A DNA stretch of 64,000 nucleotides from Prorocentrum cordatum (lineage: Eukaryota; Sar; Dinophyceae; Prorocentrales; Prorocentraceae). The notes below the pieces were generated by a model, which made no database searches, was not told where the DNA came from, and worked only from the letters and a program-made list of their open reading frames with translations. Within the stretch, counting starts at the first letter, position 1, and every line of letters starts with the position of its first letter. The position numbers and the translations under genes were made by a program. The stretch lies in the NCBI GenBank assembly GCA_963575745.1, contig CAUYUJ010019072.1, forward strand, positions 1 to 64,000, read 5' to 3'. Below, in pieces: positions 51,801 through 61,064 of the stretch.

Positions 51801-53766
51801 CACCTTCCAGAAGATCAACATAGACGACGCGATCGTGGTTGCAGTTGGAGATTCTAGCCATGGCAACGTGGGCAAGACGAAGACCGCTAGCCAGGCGGGC
51901 TTGGTCATCCTGCTCGCGGACAACAAGGACGACAAGTTCCTGCAGGGGAGACCGGCCAAGGTCACACCCATGCTGTGGCGATCACACCGCATCAAGCGAG
52001 TGGTCCGCAGCACCCTCTCTGCCGAGACGATGGCGGCGCTGGAGGCGGTCGAGAGCGGGGACATGCTGAGGCAGCACCTGGTGGAGCTGCACTACGGACT
52101 CGGCTACCGGACTCACATGGAGGACGTGAAGGCCATCAAGATGGTGGAGGTCACGGACTGCAAGTCGCTCTACGACCTACTCCAGAAGCGAGGGACGGTA
52201 CCCTCCGAGAGGCGGCTGCTGATCGACATCGAGGCGCTCAGGAATGACTTGGAGTTCAACAACGTGGTGAGCAAGTGGGTGAACACGAAGCAGATGCTCG
52301 CCGACTGCCTCACCAAGAACGACGTGCGCGCTGGCGACTACATGAGGTACGTGCTCCAGACCGGCGAGTACCGGCTCACCGAGGACCTCATGGCCGACCA
52401 GATCATAGCCAAGCAGAGGATGGAGCTCAAGGGACGCAGGGGCGAGTACTACCGCGCGAAGTACCCCAAGAGACTGCGACCTGCCGAACAACACTACGTT
52501 CACGAAGGCTACACTTACTTCGAGGAGTGCATCGCGGACGTTCGGTACAACGCGCGCGTGCTACAGCCTGCTCCGAAGCCATACCTCCGATGGCGTATGA
52601 CACTCGGCCAGCGCGAGGACGACGTCTACTACGAGAAGCTTGAGGAGATGGTCGACTGGTCTGGCCTGGACCAGGTGTCGAAGCGCAGGAGGATTCCCAC
52701 GCAGATACGGAAGCTGCTGACGATCTATGCGCCGACCAAGGCCGCCCTCGAGCGCTACGAGAAGGACTTCACGGAGAAGCACGTGATCAAGAAGCCGAAG
52801 GTGACCGACGAGGGCGACATGCAGGACAAGCCGGATGTTACCGAGGATCTTGGTGCGATCGTGGAGTCGGCCGAGACGGTGAAGGTGGACGGCACCAACG
52901 AGGTCGCGGAGATCTACATGATGGACGCTGCGGGTGCCGAGACCGAGGAGGTCAAGTCAGGCGCCGCCGCGGCCGCGACGGTGGTTGTGTGCGCAGTGTG
53001 CCGCATGGTGGTGGATCAGTGCGAGTGTGGACCGCGAACCCGCAAGAAGGCCAACCAGCGATCATCGTGCTCAACACATCCAGGAGAGCTACCGCCAGTA
53101 CCAGGTGACGACGATGAAGGCGGAGATGACGCCGGTGACTGGGAAAAGCTACCACACCGACTTTACCAGGAGCGGCAGAAGTCTACGACACCGACGAAGA
53201 AGGCCATGATGAAGGCACGCGCGTTGCACGAGAAGACCAAGCACGCATCCTACATGCAGATCGAGGAGGACTTCGGCGATGTGCTGGAGGAAGGTGTCCT
53301 GGAGGCGTACGAGGTGGTCGTCAATAACTGCAACGTGTGCCGGAAGGACAAGAAGATCTACGCCACGGTGCAACGCGGAATCAATAACAAGGAGTTCTGG
53401 ATGGACGGGTCCGGCAGCAGCCACAAAGGGAAGAGCCAGGGCAAGACCGACCCCAGCTCAGACCACTGCGAGCACCCGAAGGAGAAGCTCACGACCCGAG
53501 GGAGCAACCAGTACAAGGACAAGCTGAGGTGCATGCAGTGTGGCTCACTGCTGGTGGACACCGACACCGACTGGTGGCGACAGGAGAAGGAGTATCGTGC
53601 CCAGGAGAAGCTCCTCCGTGCGGAGAAGGAGAAGCAGGTGCAAGCTGAGATGAAGGCCATCCGCTTGCGTGATATGTACCAGAAGGCCTCTGGCGAGACC
53701 AGGGCGACCTCTGGCGAGACCAGGGCGACATCCGCCCAGGGCACGAGCTCGACCTCTCCGACGTGA
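45802..53766 (+). CDS. Copia gag-pol polyprotein with methyltransferase-like and extra zinc domains
   Basis: A 2654-aa protein; ATG 45802 in GCCATGGC context is preferred to the GTG at 45796. Gag core about 1-210; acidic/aromatic stretch 210-300; zinc knuckle CGNCGRMDHATQDC at 341. Aspartic protease LLDSGATVA with D454. Methyltransferase-like segment about 660-880 (WELFAKEARFTRVASKGGHA; FPCTAHS with C731). Integrase: H1052, H1057, C1085, C1088, then D1115, D1177, E1213 (DD35E). Pro/acidic linker about 1390-1590. RT: QGDVDSAFLNG (D1758, D1760), HVDDDLVAG (1857-1860). RNase H: D2017, E2075, D2119, then QMLADCLTK. C-terminal extension: CAVCRMVVDQCEC (2397-2409), a second HHCC module (H2476, H2481, C2510, C2513), a CEH ... 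CMQC cluster and a charged coil. All catalytic residues I can name are present. Confidence 0.92.
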   Translation: MASDYHNAVDPKIPVLKGETLKDFTRYKRAVQAAELSCESAEQKRSLGPKLYRNLLGADNSISVLIEQSDPVDYATEDGARVLLKFLEDQRFAKSSFRELPKAFDQFFDQTHFERKGEEPMAAFCTAMEVAKRNLEEVDPDTKISANELGYHTLKRSGLDRDERNLVIARAEETFDFQKISTTLKNLFPRGGGKHRERQARAGWRWANYADGDPTADEDDTVDEYWVQDDDGYWYEWDEERGIYAALEDDDDEWDNSDLFYIEDGADAYLANEDDDYHQALVTLRESRFKMNKIRAARGFFKGKIDGIVDESAAAGGKAAGKGSKGGGKGKDKGKSKDKKCGNCGRMDHATQDCTTPRASGRPASKGFKGRGKTSKAGRPRRLGFWAMTTLVCVMPDLFSNGSVESQEVAMVKVEESTEHDIMMTDTESDYHLPDVPEVDVMISSEIVSASLLDSGATVAVAGRGWLDKQKTELAKYGLEPIIVDAVQKFKGLGGARREAKKKWIMPIGIGKVHVIQEYFEIPGDMIGLTSKKNLADWKTNLYLREDGQWADPEELGLYDMELMKLPGGHAGIDILDFDLESYEADPLFEQFRIRTESVQHSEPEVFLVAETLQSGPDFKHQDDADRWVQEAIRNGNKGIFKKNTLKRIDRLMKEYAVIFDVLRDNNETFLWELFAKEARFTRVASKGGHANATPSDLTTGVNFNDPKVRSDFLFLIRIFKPWMVSVAFPCTAHSNMQEFQRAQGMGDRVDDLIQEFEPLISFSAEVLQIQAEGGRIGIGENPLTSRAWREAPIVNLLSWHGDKPPLYETVTLHQCMYGLTDNYGDPIRKPTRMMVPNGSCFSDWLERKCDGSHKHADMVGRSAELAQASAWPDDLGKTLVAAGTHELARRTSPKEMRIGNNTTKSPSKQVVNAVAKAFKLRKELIDVRVLTGTEEITPPRGAIRRIYAMYSGEGVLADYSDAYAGDQDFATVKTAKRFPTDTVIAIYVNEPKVQTSYPATVHIYGSKPKAFTPDDREADEAHRDLQREGEGFGDKPSDITTAQWGALKKLHLNLSHPSAHALKRRLKSYGVSQKVLDAVDKLDCVVCKELGRPTTTRSSNLKLSTEFNQNVFLDEAEVILSDGTRPMVMVILDDASGFRVIIPTKAVRSITGEESLRCFSQGWLSWAGAPKVLYYDAAKGHITKRFVEVGDKYNILMRPVPAEAPQLKGRVERAIDFFKDHFQRLNRDVQLTKDDDPHVWTAVIASTCNDHIRRNGFTPNQYVLGKSPGVPASLIEAMEGDQRQLAAQSAALFEDGPRRAEQIRAAANRAFFELDSDDAVRRAMVGRVRPPRGPFVPGQLVYYWREVKHVKSKRLQGEHGWRGPAIVLATEGHTRLHLSYRGVPVLVTPEQVRHASRNEAEMVENEDLVRQLSHWRGGPTLQKGFIDERGPGPDGSDKTGVRRERDEKDSDHEDDAGDPPVAKAPRAEPAPPPPKPVIEATPKKQPKEEDVPAPGDLPEVPPLPGGGPAPPDQPADPPAEAAGPGQSMDLDATTAPGTPHQHQQQQQPDRAEQPEPAPRLSFKRTLPDDQDADRERMRLRREALKNSSMRLPKTKDDPTDQDALLIKVKNRTRDAFLARRTDTQKKQVTPKKGRELRSIPPEWKAAFDASDLEEWRKWVEYDAVEWPTDEELAGVDQSAILPMRRVRTDKNEATRGSLSYEQHPLKAKSRNIVPGYKDKQLLAGELKTNAPTLTDVATAVIVQEAASQEGWRLEQGDVDSAFLNGKYLDDSRRVYFRAPKGGLPAVPELGWPAVPEGTVLKAKKGIYGLNDAPLLWYEEHRDTILSLPGASRSKLCPALFIFHDEHGKLIGLIGTHVDDDLVAGSPEFFANQVAKLRKIHCYGKWQTAKAGFHHCGRFLKQNDDGTITCSQKEYTESIEKIPISSERRKDKEAKATAEERAMLHSGNGQIQWLVRSTRMDLAFRLVESQARAHDSDLKVQDLLDFNKLVSDAKTDHVDITFQKINIDDAIVVAVGDSSHGNVGKTKTASQAGLVILLADNKDDKFLQGRPAKVTPMLWRSHRIKRVVRSTLSAETMAALEAVESGDMLRQHLVELHYGLGYRTHMEDVKAIKMVEVTDCKSLYDLLQKRGTVPSERRLLIDIEALRNDLEFNNVVSKWVNTKQMLADCLTKNDVRAGDYMRYVLQTGEYRLTEDLMADQIIAKQRMELKGRRGEYYRAKYPKRLRPAEQHYVHEGYTYFEECIADVRYNARVLQPAPKPYLRWRMTLGQREDDVYYEKLEEMVDWSGLDQVSKRRRIPTQIRKLLTIYAPTKAALERYEKDFTEKHVIKKPKVTDEGDMQDKPDVTEDLGAIVESAETVKVDGTNEVAEIYMMDAAGAETEEVKSGAAAAATVVVCAVCRMVVDQCECGPRTRKKANQRSSCSTHPGELPPVPGDDDEGGDDAGDWEKLPHRLYQERQKSTTPTKKAMMKARALHEKTKHASYMQIEEDFGDVLEEGVLEAYEVVVNNCNVCRKDKKIYATVQRGINNKEFWMDGSGSSHKGKSQGKTDPSSDHCEHPKEKLTTRGSNQYKDKLRCMQCGSLLVDTDTDWWRQEKEYRAQEKLLRAEKEKQVQAEMKAIRLRDMYQKASGETRATSGETRATSAQGTSSTSPT

Positions 53767-53917
53767 GCCACCACGTGGAGGACTACTACACTGCCATTTT
53801 GGCAAGCACGGGCATCCTCGCGGTTTGCGACGACGCCTGCCTTTTGCTGTTGAACTGAGGGCTATGCCCGGCGCCCGCCTGCCGCGAGCCACGCTTAGTC
53901 AAAGAAAATAACACGAG

Positions 53918-54128
53918 TGTAGATTCTGTGTGTTGAACATATTGACACGCGTGCGTGCAGCGCCGGCGCTTGGGCTCGAGCAAAAGTGTGCGCCTCCCTC
54001 CCACGGCAGTTGCATCGGGGCGGGGGCGGCGATAGTGGCTATCGGGCACTATCGATCGAGTTCGAGTGAGTGACGAACCCCAGTGTCCAGGAGGAGACGC
54101 CTGGGGATAAGTTCTGACGAGAACGAGG
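53918..54128 (+). repeat. 3' LTR, 211 bp
   Basis: Same sequence as 45504-45714 as far as I can compare by eye. Directly upstream is AAAGAAAATAACACGAG, a weak polypurine tract candidate for plus-strand priming. Confidence 0.9.
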
Positions 54129-54133
54129 GGCGG
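54129..54133 (+). repeat. 5-bp target-site duplication of copia, right
   Basis: GGCGG, identical to 45499-45503. Confidence 0.85.
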
Positions 54134-55717
54134 GATCCTCTGGGCAGGACCTTTGGTCAACCACCAGCCACCGCACGAGCCCAATCCTCCATGGCACAGC
54201 ACGGCAGCCGAGGTCAGCTTTCCATGGGCAGGACCCTCTAGGCAAACCTGGCGAAAGGCACCACACAAATGCAACCAACATGTGCAGAACCCTGGTGCCT
54301 ATCACCGCGAACCCAGACACACAGGGGCCACTCTTTACAATACCAGCCATGCAGCAGCGCAACTTGCTTAGAGGGACCAGGGGAAAGGAGAGAGGGAGTT
54401 TGAAAGAACGGGGATTGAGCAAGAGATGTGTATTGCATGCATGAATTAAACATAACATGCATATCTATACGTACACATATACAGATACAAATGTACATCT
54501 ATATATATATATATATATGTACACACATATATGCGCACAATATTCAGGATATACCGTGGTGGGGAAGGGGGAGAGAAGGTAGAGAAGGGAAGGGAGGGAG
54601 GGCCGAAAAGAGGAGGTGCCAGAGGGGGTGGAGGAAGCAGCGGAGGGGGAAGGAGGGCGGCGAACGGCAGGATGGTGGCGGGCCTTCCACAGTTTACTCG
54701 GCACGAGTACGATTCCCCTCTCTCCCCCGAGGATGGCCAGGGAGCGGCCCGCCTCCCCTCCGCGAATTGTGCTGTTTAAGAGCATGTATATGAAAAAGGC
54801 GCTGTGCAGACTCTGGGGCGCCCCCAGACTCTAGGGGGCTGCATCTCCCCAGACTCTAGGGGGTTGCTCCAACTGCATCTCGTCGGCATCATCCATCACT
54901 CACTCCTGATTGTCAGAACTTCGTCCATCCGATGGCTGTGCTTACAATCCGGCAGCCTTTGGGCCTTCCAAGTCTTGTTGCCGCTGCGGCGTGGGCCCCA
55001 TGTTGGGATCGGGGCTCTGCTCCCGTCGTTCGGAGTGGCACGCTCTCGGCCCAGCGCGGGCCACGTTTCTGGATTCGAGGCCTTTCTCGTCGTTGTCGCC
55101 CCCCTCTTTTCCCCTCCTCCGACTTCCACGTTCTTCCTGATCCTCCCCCTCCTTCTACTCCATATCCTGTTGATGTTGATGTTCGTCCTCGTCCTTCTCC
55201 TTCCTCCTCCTTCCTTATCCTCCCCTTCCTCCTGCTCATTCTCCTGCTCATCCGCCAACTTCTCCAAAGCACGCAGCTCCCCATTTCCGATTGCGCATAA
55301 CACGATGGGGTCCGTTTGGGAATGCCAGGTCCGCTATGACACGCGTCGGCGGACAGAGAAAAAACAGCGCAATGGGAAGGGATGGGTGGGAAGGTTTGGA
55401 TGTCACGTATGGCGCGAGCGCACCTAGCTTGCCCACCCCCTCTCCCCTCTCCCCTCCCCTCCTTTCCCCCCCACCGCCCGTTCCCTTCGTGGGCGAAAAA
55501 CCGACCCGTATCCGCGGCCTCGCGGGCCGGGCCCCTGGGCCGCGAGGCGCTTTTTCCGCAGATGCCACGCGCGGGATGCATCCGTGAGACCGCGCATGCG
55601 CTTGATCGCGCCTCAGAATCCAGACCGCGAGGGCGTGGATATTGGTATATATTGGTACGTTCGAAGCTCGTGACCCCTCTCCCTCCTCCCCTGTCCCCCG
55701 CCACGCGACCGCAGAAC
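54134..55717. other. Non-coding stretch with assorted repeats
   Basis: Contents: the remainder of the degenerate minisatellite (54134-54330); an AT-rich tract with TATATATA (about 54440-54540); a purine-rich GGGA/GGAA tract (about 54555-54660); a short direct repeat of CCCCAGACTCTAGGGGG (54825 and 54855 region); pyrimidine-rich runs before 55700. No gene is supported. Confidence 0.5.
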
Positions 55718-55964
55718 ATGGCTGACTGCCACGACCTCGACCGGCTGGTGGCGAGGCTGATGCCGGACCTTGGCGCCGAGCTCGCCTCGGCGACGGAGGA
55801 GGCCCTGAGCCGCGAGGAGCGGCCGGGCAGGTCGCCAGATGGCGGAGGAGGAGTGGGAGGGGGGAGGAGGACAGGGGAGGAGACGGGGGGAGGAGGAGGA
55901 GGAAGAGGAGGAGGAGGGGGAGGAGGAGGCGTCGACGACGACGACGACGACGACGAAAACAACC

Positions 55965-56020
<56 letters not shown>

Positions 56021-56022
56021 AG

Positions 56023-56058
<36 letters not shown>

Positions 56059-56094
56059 AGATGTCGACGACGGCTGCCAGCGGCGGCTGGCGGC
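55718..56094 (+). CDS. Candidate host exon with poly-Asp tract, interrupted by LINE
   Basis: ATG 55718 opens a frame beginning MADCHDLDRLVARLMPDLGA, a natural-looking amphipathic start, then Gly-rich and poly-Asp sequence. The frame runs into the target duplication of the minus-strand LINE. If the LINE and one duplication copy are ignored, the same reading frame continues at 62331 into a further Asp/Glu/His-rich stretch. This suggests the LINE landed in the acidic-repeat part of an expressed exon. No family is recognised and a chance GC-rich ORF remains possible. Confidence 0.35.
55931..56060 (+). repeat. (GAC)n microsatellite at the LINE 3' side
   Basis: CGACGACGAC run with AACCACGAC interruption. 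The LINE inserted about 35 bp beyond its end. On the LINE sense strand it reads GTC. Confidence 0.95.
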
Positions 56095-56108
56095 GGCGGG
56101 GAGCATCG
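56095..56108 (+). repeat. 14-bp target-site duplication (LINE 3' side)
   Basis: GGCGGGGAGCATCG, identical to 62317-62330; flanking bases differ on both sides. Confidence 0.85.
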
Positions 56109-56168
56109 GTTGAACGGTTGAACGGGCATGCAGCAGTCCGCTGGACCCCAAACAGGGGCACGGGGCGC

Positions 56169-56647
56169 CTAGGCGTCCTCGTCGAGAGGCCAGGCTGAGC
56201 TAGCCTTGGCCTCACGCTTAGCTCGCCTGTATTCACGGGCCCAATCCACCGCCGATTCGGGCGACACAAAACCGTGCAGGCGAGCAACTCTACAAAGGTC
56301 CAGTACGGGGACCTCGACCCCGTACTGGCGGAAGCTGGCGGGCTCCCTCGAAGCCACAGCCACGGGGGCCCCCAGAGGCCCGCCCGACGGACCAGGACCC
56401 GCCGAGACGCCACCAAGCGACGGGTCGGACCCCACCAGCTTCCCGTGCAGCCATTCGATATCTGCTTCCTCTAGGCCACTGACGTCAGTGAGCTCGGGGG
56501 CAGGCATGAGGGCTGACGGATGCAAGAAGCGGCTCAACCTGGACCGCTGGGATTTGAGCCCGACGTGCCGAGGTCCTAAACAGGCGACCGCGAGGCTTTT
56601 TTTCGGGGTCACCCTTTGGCCCACCGAGGCCCCGCAGGACTTGCAAC

Positions 56648-56679
<32 letters not shown>

Positions 56680-59600
56680 GGTTGGCCGTCAGTCTCGAAC
56701 TTACACTTGACAACCGAGTGCCTCTGAAACTGCCACGGCCTCCCAGGGAACTCCCCCAAGTCCACCCCGTCCCCTTCACACGGCTCGGGCACGGGCACCT
56801 CGGGAGCAGACGACGCCTGCTTCCACCCACTGATCTCTCGGGCCAGCAGGGCTTCGTCCAGAAGGGCCGCGTCGGCCTCATCAGACCTATAATCCAGCTC
56901 CTAGACAACATCCGAGGTGCCTCCGACGCCTTCGGTGTCCCAGAACTCACTATCTCCCATCCAGGCGTGCAGCTGGCCTATCCACATAACTAGCTGACGG
57001 GCCCTGAGCTCACACGCCTCGATGAACAGGACTCGCTCAGACGGCACATCCCACAGCCGAGCGCCCTTTTTAGCCCACTGATCGGCCAGGTCACTGCCTC
57101 GCCGACACCAAGTGTCAAAGAAAGTCGAGTCACTCGAGGCCGCGGCGTGGCCTTTCACCTTCCTGACCGTGGCTGAGGCCCCATGCTTAGCCCACCAGTG
57201 CACCCAAAAATGGCGGCTGGGGTTCGACGGGCTGAGGGCTCTCGAGACACACGTCGCACAACCTATGGCGCCCGTGCAATCTGACATCACGGTGAGCGGC
57301 CCATCAGTCGCAGGATCGACTGAGAAGCGCGACAGCATATGAAACGCAAAGTCCTCAGCGTCCCTCGAGGACTGCTCGAGGGACCAAGCTAAGGGCACAA
57401 CTCCATACATGCCACACCTGAACGAGCCATCGTCATTGATGCAGACAGCCGCCCACCCCGCTCTGCGCAGGCCTCCATGCTGAGTATACATAGACGATCC
57501 GTCCACAAACACCTCGCCTTCGAACAGCCAGCCTTCATCCGACAAACCTGAGATGGTTGGCCTCGGGAGCTTCCTCGCATCCAAAGACGTGCACAGGCGA
57601 GGGCAGCAGCCCACGGGCAAAAAAAAATCAGCACATTGCACTCCCTCGCTCGCCACAACTCTCGCGGCCCTGAGAAGCTCAGGCGGGCAGCTTTCGCGAC
57701 GAAGGAACTGCGTGGTGGGACAATCGAACACACGATGCCACAACGTGCCTCGGTCACGGCATCTGGTACACATGCAGTGGGTGGCTTTGCCTTTATCAAA
57801 AAGCCTGCTCTGGCTCCAGTGAGCCCCACAGTTGACGGAACGAAAGGCGGCCTTATGCCTCTTAGCCCATAGCCCTGACGATTCCTGCAGAACAGCCAAA
57901 ACGGGGCCCCGGTGGACCTGCGAAACCCACGGACCCCTCAGACCTTTCAGGGCTATGACACCCGAGGCGGCCCAAGCAGCCTGCTGCACCACTTTGCAGA
58001 CGGCACCAGGCGAAAAAAAACTGCAGATCGACACGCCTCCCTCGCTGGTCAAGAATCAGGCTAGGCTCAACGAGCTGGCACCCAGCTCTCGCAAAGCACA
58101 GGACGGCGGCCTGGGCTGGGTCAGTACACTGCGTCCACGGCGACCTGGCGTCGAGCAGCTCCAGCGCGCGCGCGTGGACCACCTCGATGGCGCGCGGCAG
58201 CAGCATGCCATCCGTCACCCCAGTGGCCCAAGCTTTGGCCACCTCCATGCTGTGCACCACGAACGGGCCCCTGGCGTCGGCCCTCGGCATCGTGCGAATC
58301 CGAAAGGCCAGGCACGAACCAGCGGCCACTCGGCCTTCAGAGCGCAGCGCCGCAATTCTGAGGCCGTGGAGCTTGCCGCCGGCCAGGCCAGTGACTCCTG
58401 AGCCCCAGACCGCCGTGGCACACGGCGACCCGCGATGCAGGTGGCAGGTCTTGGCCCCAGCGGACTGCAGGAGCGCCACCTTGCTCGCCACGCGCTTGGA
58501 CTTGGCCAGGCGCTTGTTCTGCTCAGGCACACGGCGACGGCTGCCATCATTGCCATAACCTCCCAGGCACCTGAGGCCCGAGTGCCGCTGGAGGCCGAGC
58601 ACGGCCCATTGCGCGTCCAGCTCCTTGGCCAGGCTGGCATCAGTGGCGAGCCAGCCCGTCTTGCCCCAGTTGATTCTGAGGCGCCGCTTCTCCAGGCCTT
58701 CGAAAAGCTCTCGAGCCGCAAGCGGGAGCTGCTGGGCGACGAGGCGCTGCGTGCCGACCGCCTGGAGCAGGCAGTCGTCTACCAGGCTCTGGGCACGCAC
58801 CAGCGGGTAGCGCATCACCACTGCCTTGAGCAGCGCGTAGGTGAGGAGCTTGGCCACGCCCACCGCGCAAGAGCAGCCAGCAGCTGTGGCGCCGTTGGCC
58901 TCAATCACGGGCCCGACGCCATCCCCCAGCATCGCTCGCCTCTGCAGGCGGTAGCTGGAGCAGAACGCCCTGCGCAGGGCCAGGGGAAAGCTGGTCACGA
59001 TGCCCTGCTCCAGCAGCTCGTCGTGGCTGATCATCTCATAGTACTTGGTCAGGTCGACCGCCAGCGTGCTGGCACAAAGGCCTGTCCGCTTTGCAAACGC
59101 CACCATCATGTTGTGGACGAAGCCAGCCTTCTCGCACGTGCGGCCAGCCGAGCCCCAGTGGAACGACTCGTCAATCCTGCGCCCCCACTCGGCCACCAAG
59201 GGCTGGCAGATTGGACCAAACACGGGTCCACAGGCTCGCCAAGATGATGGGTCGCACACCGCCAGACGGCTTCGGCAGGAACACCACCAGCAGCAGCCAC
59301 AACGGGCATCTGGTCGGCTCCCGCTCCCAGCACTGCACGATGTCCAGGAACGCCTGGCGGTACTGGACGGGCAGCCAGCGCAGCTGACGGGGGTGGAGCC
59401 TGTCCCACCCCAGACCCGTGCCCTCCCCGTAGGAGGCCAGTACTTGGTCGAGCTCGTCCATGGTGATGGGCCGCAGCTGCTGCCAGCACCCTCGGTCCTG
59501 CTGCCAGTGCAGAGGGTCGGCGTCGCCCGCCCTGTCTGGGTGAACCCACAGGGGCTGCCACTCCGCCATCAGGACCTGCATGGCAGCATCGCCAGCGACA

Positions 59601-60988
59601 GGCAGGCCCTCATCACCGTCATCATCATCATGCTGGACCATCATGGAGGGCACGAGGGAGCCATCCCTGATGAACCTGAAGGCCTGCTGCCCCCCCGCAA
59701 GGGTAGCTGCCTGCTGAGCCCACTCTCTCCATTCAGCAGCTCGCTTGGCGCGGTCACGCGCCTGCAAGCCTCGGGCGTGGAGGTAGATGCAGTCTAGCAG
59801 CCCAAGAAACACCTCCTGCGGGCCCACCTTGAAGGCTAGCCCAATGGAGCGCGGGCCCCACTCCTGCAACTTCCCTGCCGTGGGCCACCAGTCTCCGAAC
59901 ACAAAGCTCTGGATGACCCTGACCCTCGACCCCAAGGCAGCGTGCTGCCAGGGTCTGCCCAGGCCTCGAATGCTGGCCGCGCGCCGACAGGCTGCCAGGA
60001 AGCCAGCCCACCTGCAGGTCTCGGGGCTGGTGGTGGCCTTGAGCGCGCGGGCCCACTCGAGGCGCAGGGGCACCTGCTTGACGACCAGTCCGCGCGAGCG
60101 AGGGGGTGCACGCCGCGGGCCTTCAATCCTGCGGAGGCGGGACAGGTAGTCCTCCACCATGTCCAGCCAGAACTCCGCGGCCTCCTGGACGTCCCCGACC
60201 TTGCCCCCCAGCTCCCAGGCCCAATCCCCGCTGTCAAGCTCTGGCGGCGCGGGCTGCGTCGGCGGAGGGAGCTCGAGGGGAAACCTGGCGGGGCAACTGG
60301 CCTTCGTGATGGTGGCCCTCCTGCGCAGGCCGTTCAGCTCCGTGACCATAGGCAAGTGCGGGTGCATCGGCGCCTGGCTGAGGACCTCCACCTTGCCAAC
60401 ACGGCTGGCCAACACCGTCGAGACCATTGCAAAATCATACTCACTATTGCCACAGGTGGCCTGCCACGGCCTGACAACGACCCCGTCAGCCTTGCTGGCC
60501 CAGCTGGTCAGCAAGTTAGGCTCGATGTTCCAGTCGGCCACGATGATCCACGGCCACTCGAAAGTGCCAAGCCACTCCATCAGCGCGCCCAGCAACACGA
60601 CGTTGTCACCAACGAGCCCTATGCTGTCGACGAGGTAGGCCGAGATCACAAAAATGGGGAAGCCGAGCCCCGTGTTCAGTTTGACCGCTTGTGCTCGGTG
60701 CCCTGGCAGGCCTGCTAAGCGCGCGGGTCGCTCCTCCCGCACAGCAGGGACTGAGGCCAGCACAGCGACGCCCCCTGAGCTGTCCAGCGGCCCTGGCCCC
60801 GTCGACATGGCCTCGGCCCCACTCCAGATGTACCCGGCCTGCCTAGACCACTTCTCAGCCGCGCTGAGCTTGGACTTCGTCTTCAGGCGGTGCTCCTGCA
60901 TGCACACCACGTCCCTTCCAGCACCGACGTCTTTAGCCCACTCCAGCAGCCCTCGGCAGCTCGACCACGCGTTGGCGTTGGCAGACAT
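56169..60988 (-). pseudogene. LINE ORF2: endonuclease, RT, RNase H, zinc tail (2 frameshifts, 1 stop)
   Basis: Read from ATG 60988. Endonuclease: MSANANAW, MQEHRLK, GGVAVLAS, ISAYLVDSIGL, IVADWN (Asp-Trp-Asn instead of DFN), YDFAMVS, MHPHLPM. Then GWDRLHPRQLRWLP and FLPKPSGGVRPIIL of the RT fingers; frame shift near 59250. Motif A ASTLAVDLTKYYEMI, motif C QSLVDDCLLQ. Second shift near 57950-58050. Zinc knuckle CMCTRCRDRGTLWHRVFDC, RNase H EVFVDGSS, SRDAEDFAFHML, VMSDCTG, VKGHAAASS, SDLADQWAKKGA, all catalytic positions kept. A TAG at 56903-56901 interrupts, then the same frame continues through a zinc finger containing nine Phe codons (27 T on this strand) to the stop near 56169. It is decayed but recent enough that most motifs survive. 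Confidence 0.82.
56648..56674. repeat. A27 homopolymer inside ORF2 zinc tail
   Basis: 27 consecutive A on the plus strand, read on the coding strand as nine Phe codons directly before CCKSCG. The length is a multiple of three and keeps the frame. Confidence 0.9.
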
Positions 60989-61064
60989 GAAGTGCAGCAC
61001 CTCGGGCTCGGCGGCATCACCAGCCCCAACTCCAGAGCTCCCTCCAGCGGCAAGTGGAGCGCCG

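Larger units (their letters stand above)
45504..54128 (+). mobile_element. Intact Ty1/copia retrotransposon
   Basis: An 8625-bp element with two 211-bp LTRs that I read as identical, a 5-bp target duplication, a primer-binding-site-like sequence and a single uninterrupted 2654-aa ORF. Domain order is gag, protease, methyltransferase-like, integrase, RT, RNase H, extra zinc modules. LTR identity implies a very recent insertion, because LTRs are identical at integration and diverge afterwards. Confidence 0.92.

Noticed and set aside
59754-60718. Plus-strand ORFs opposite the minus-strand LINE ORF2
   Set aside because: These are antisense shadows of GC-rich coding sequence; no domain pattern is present.
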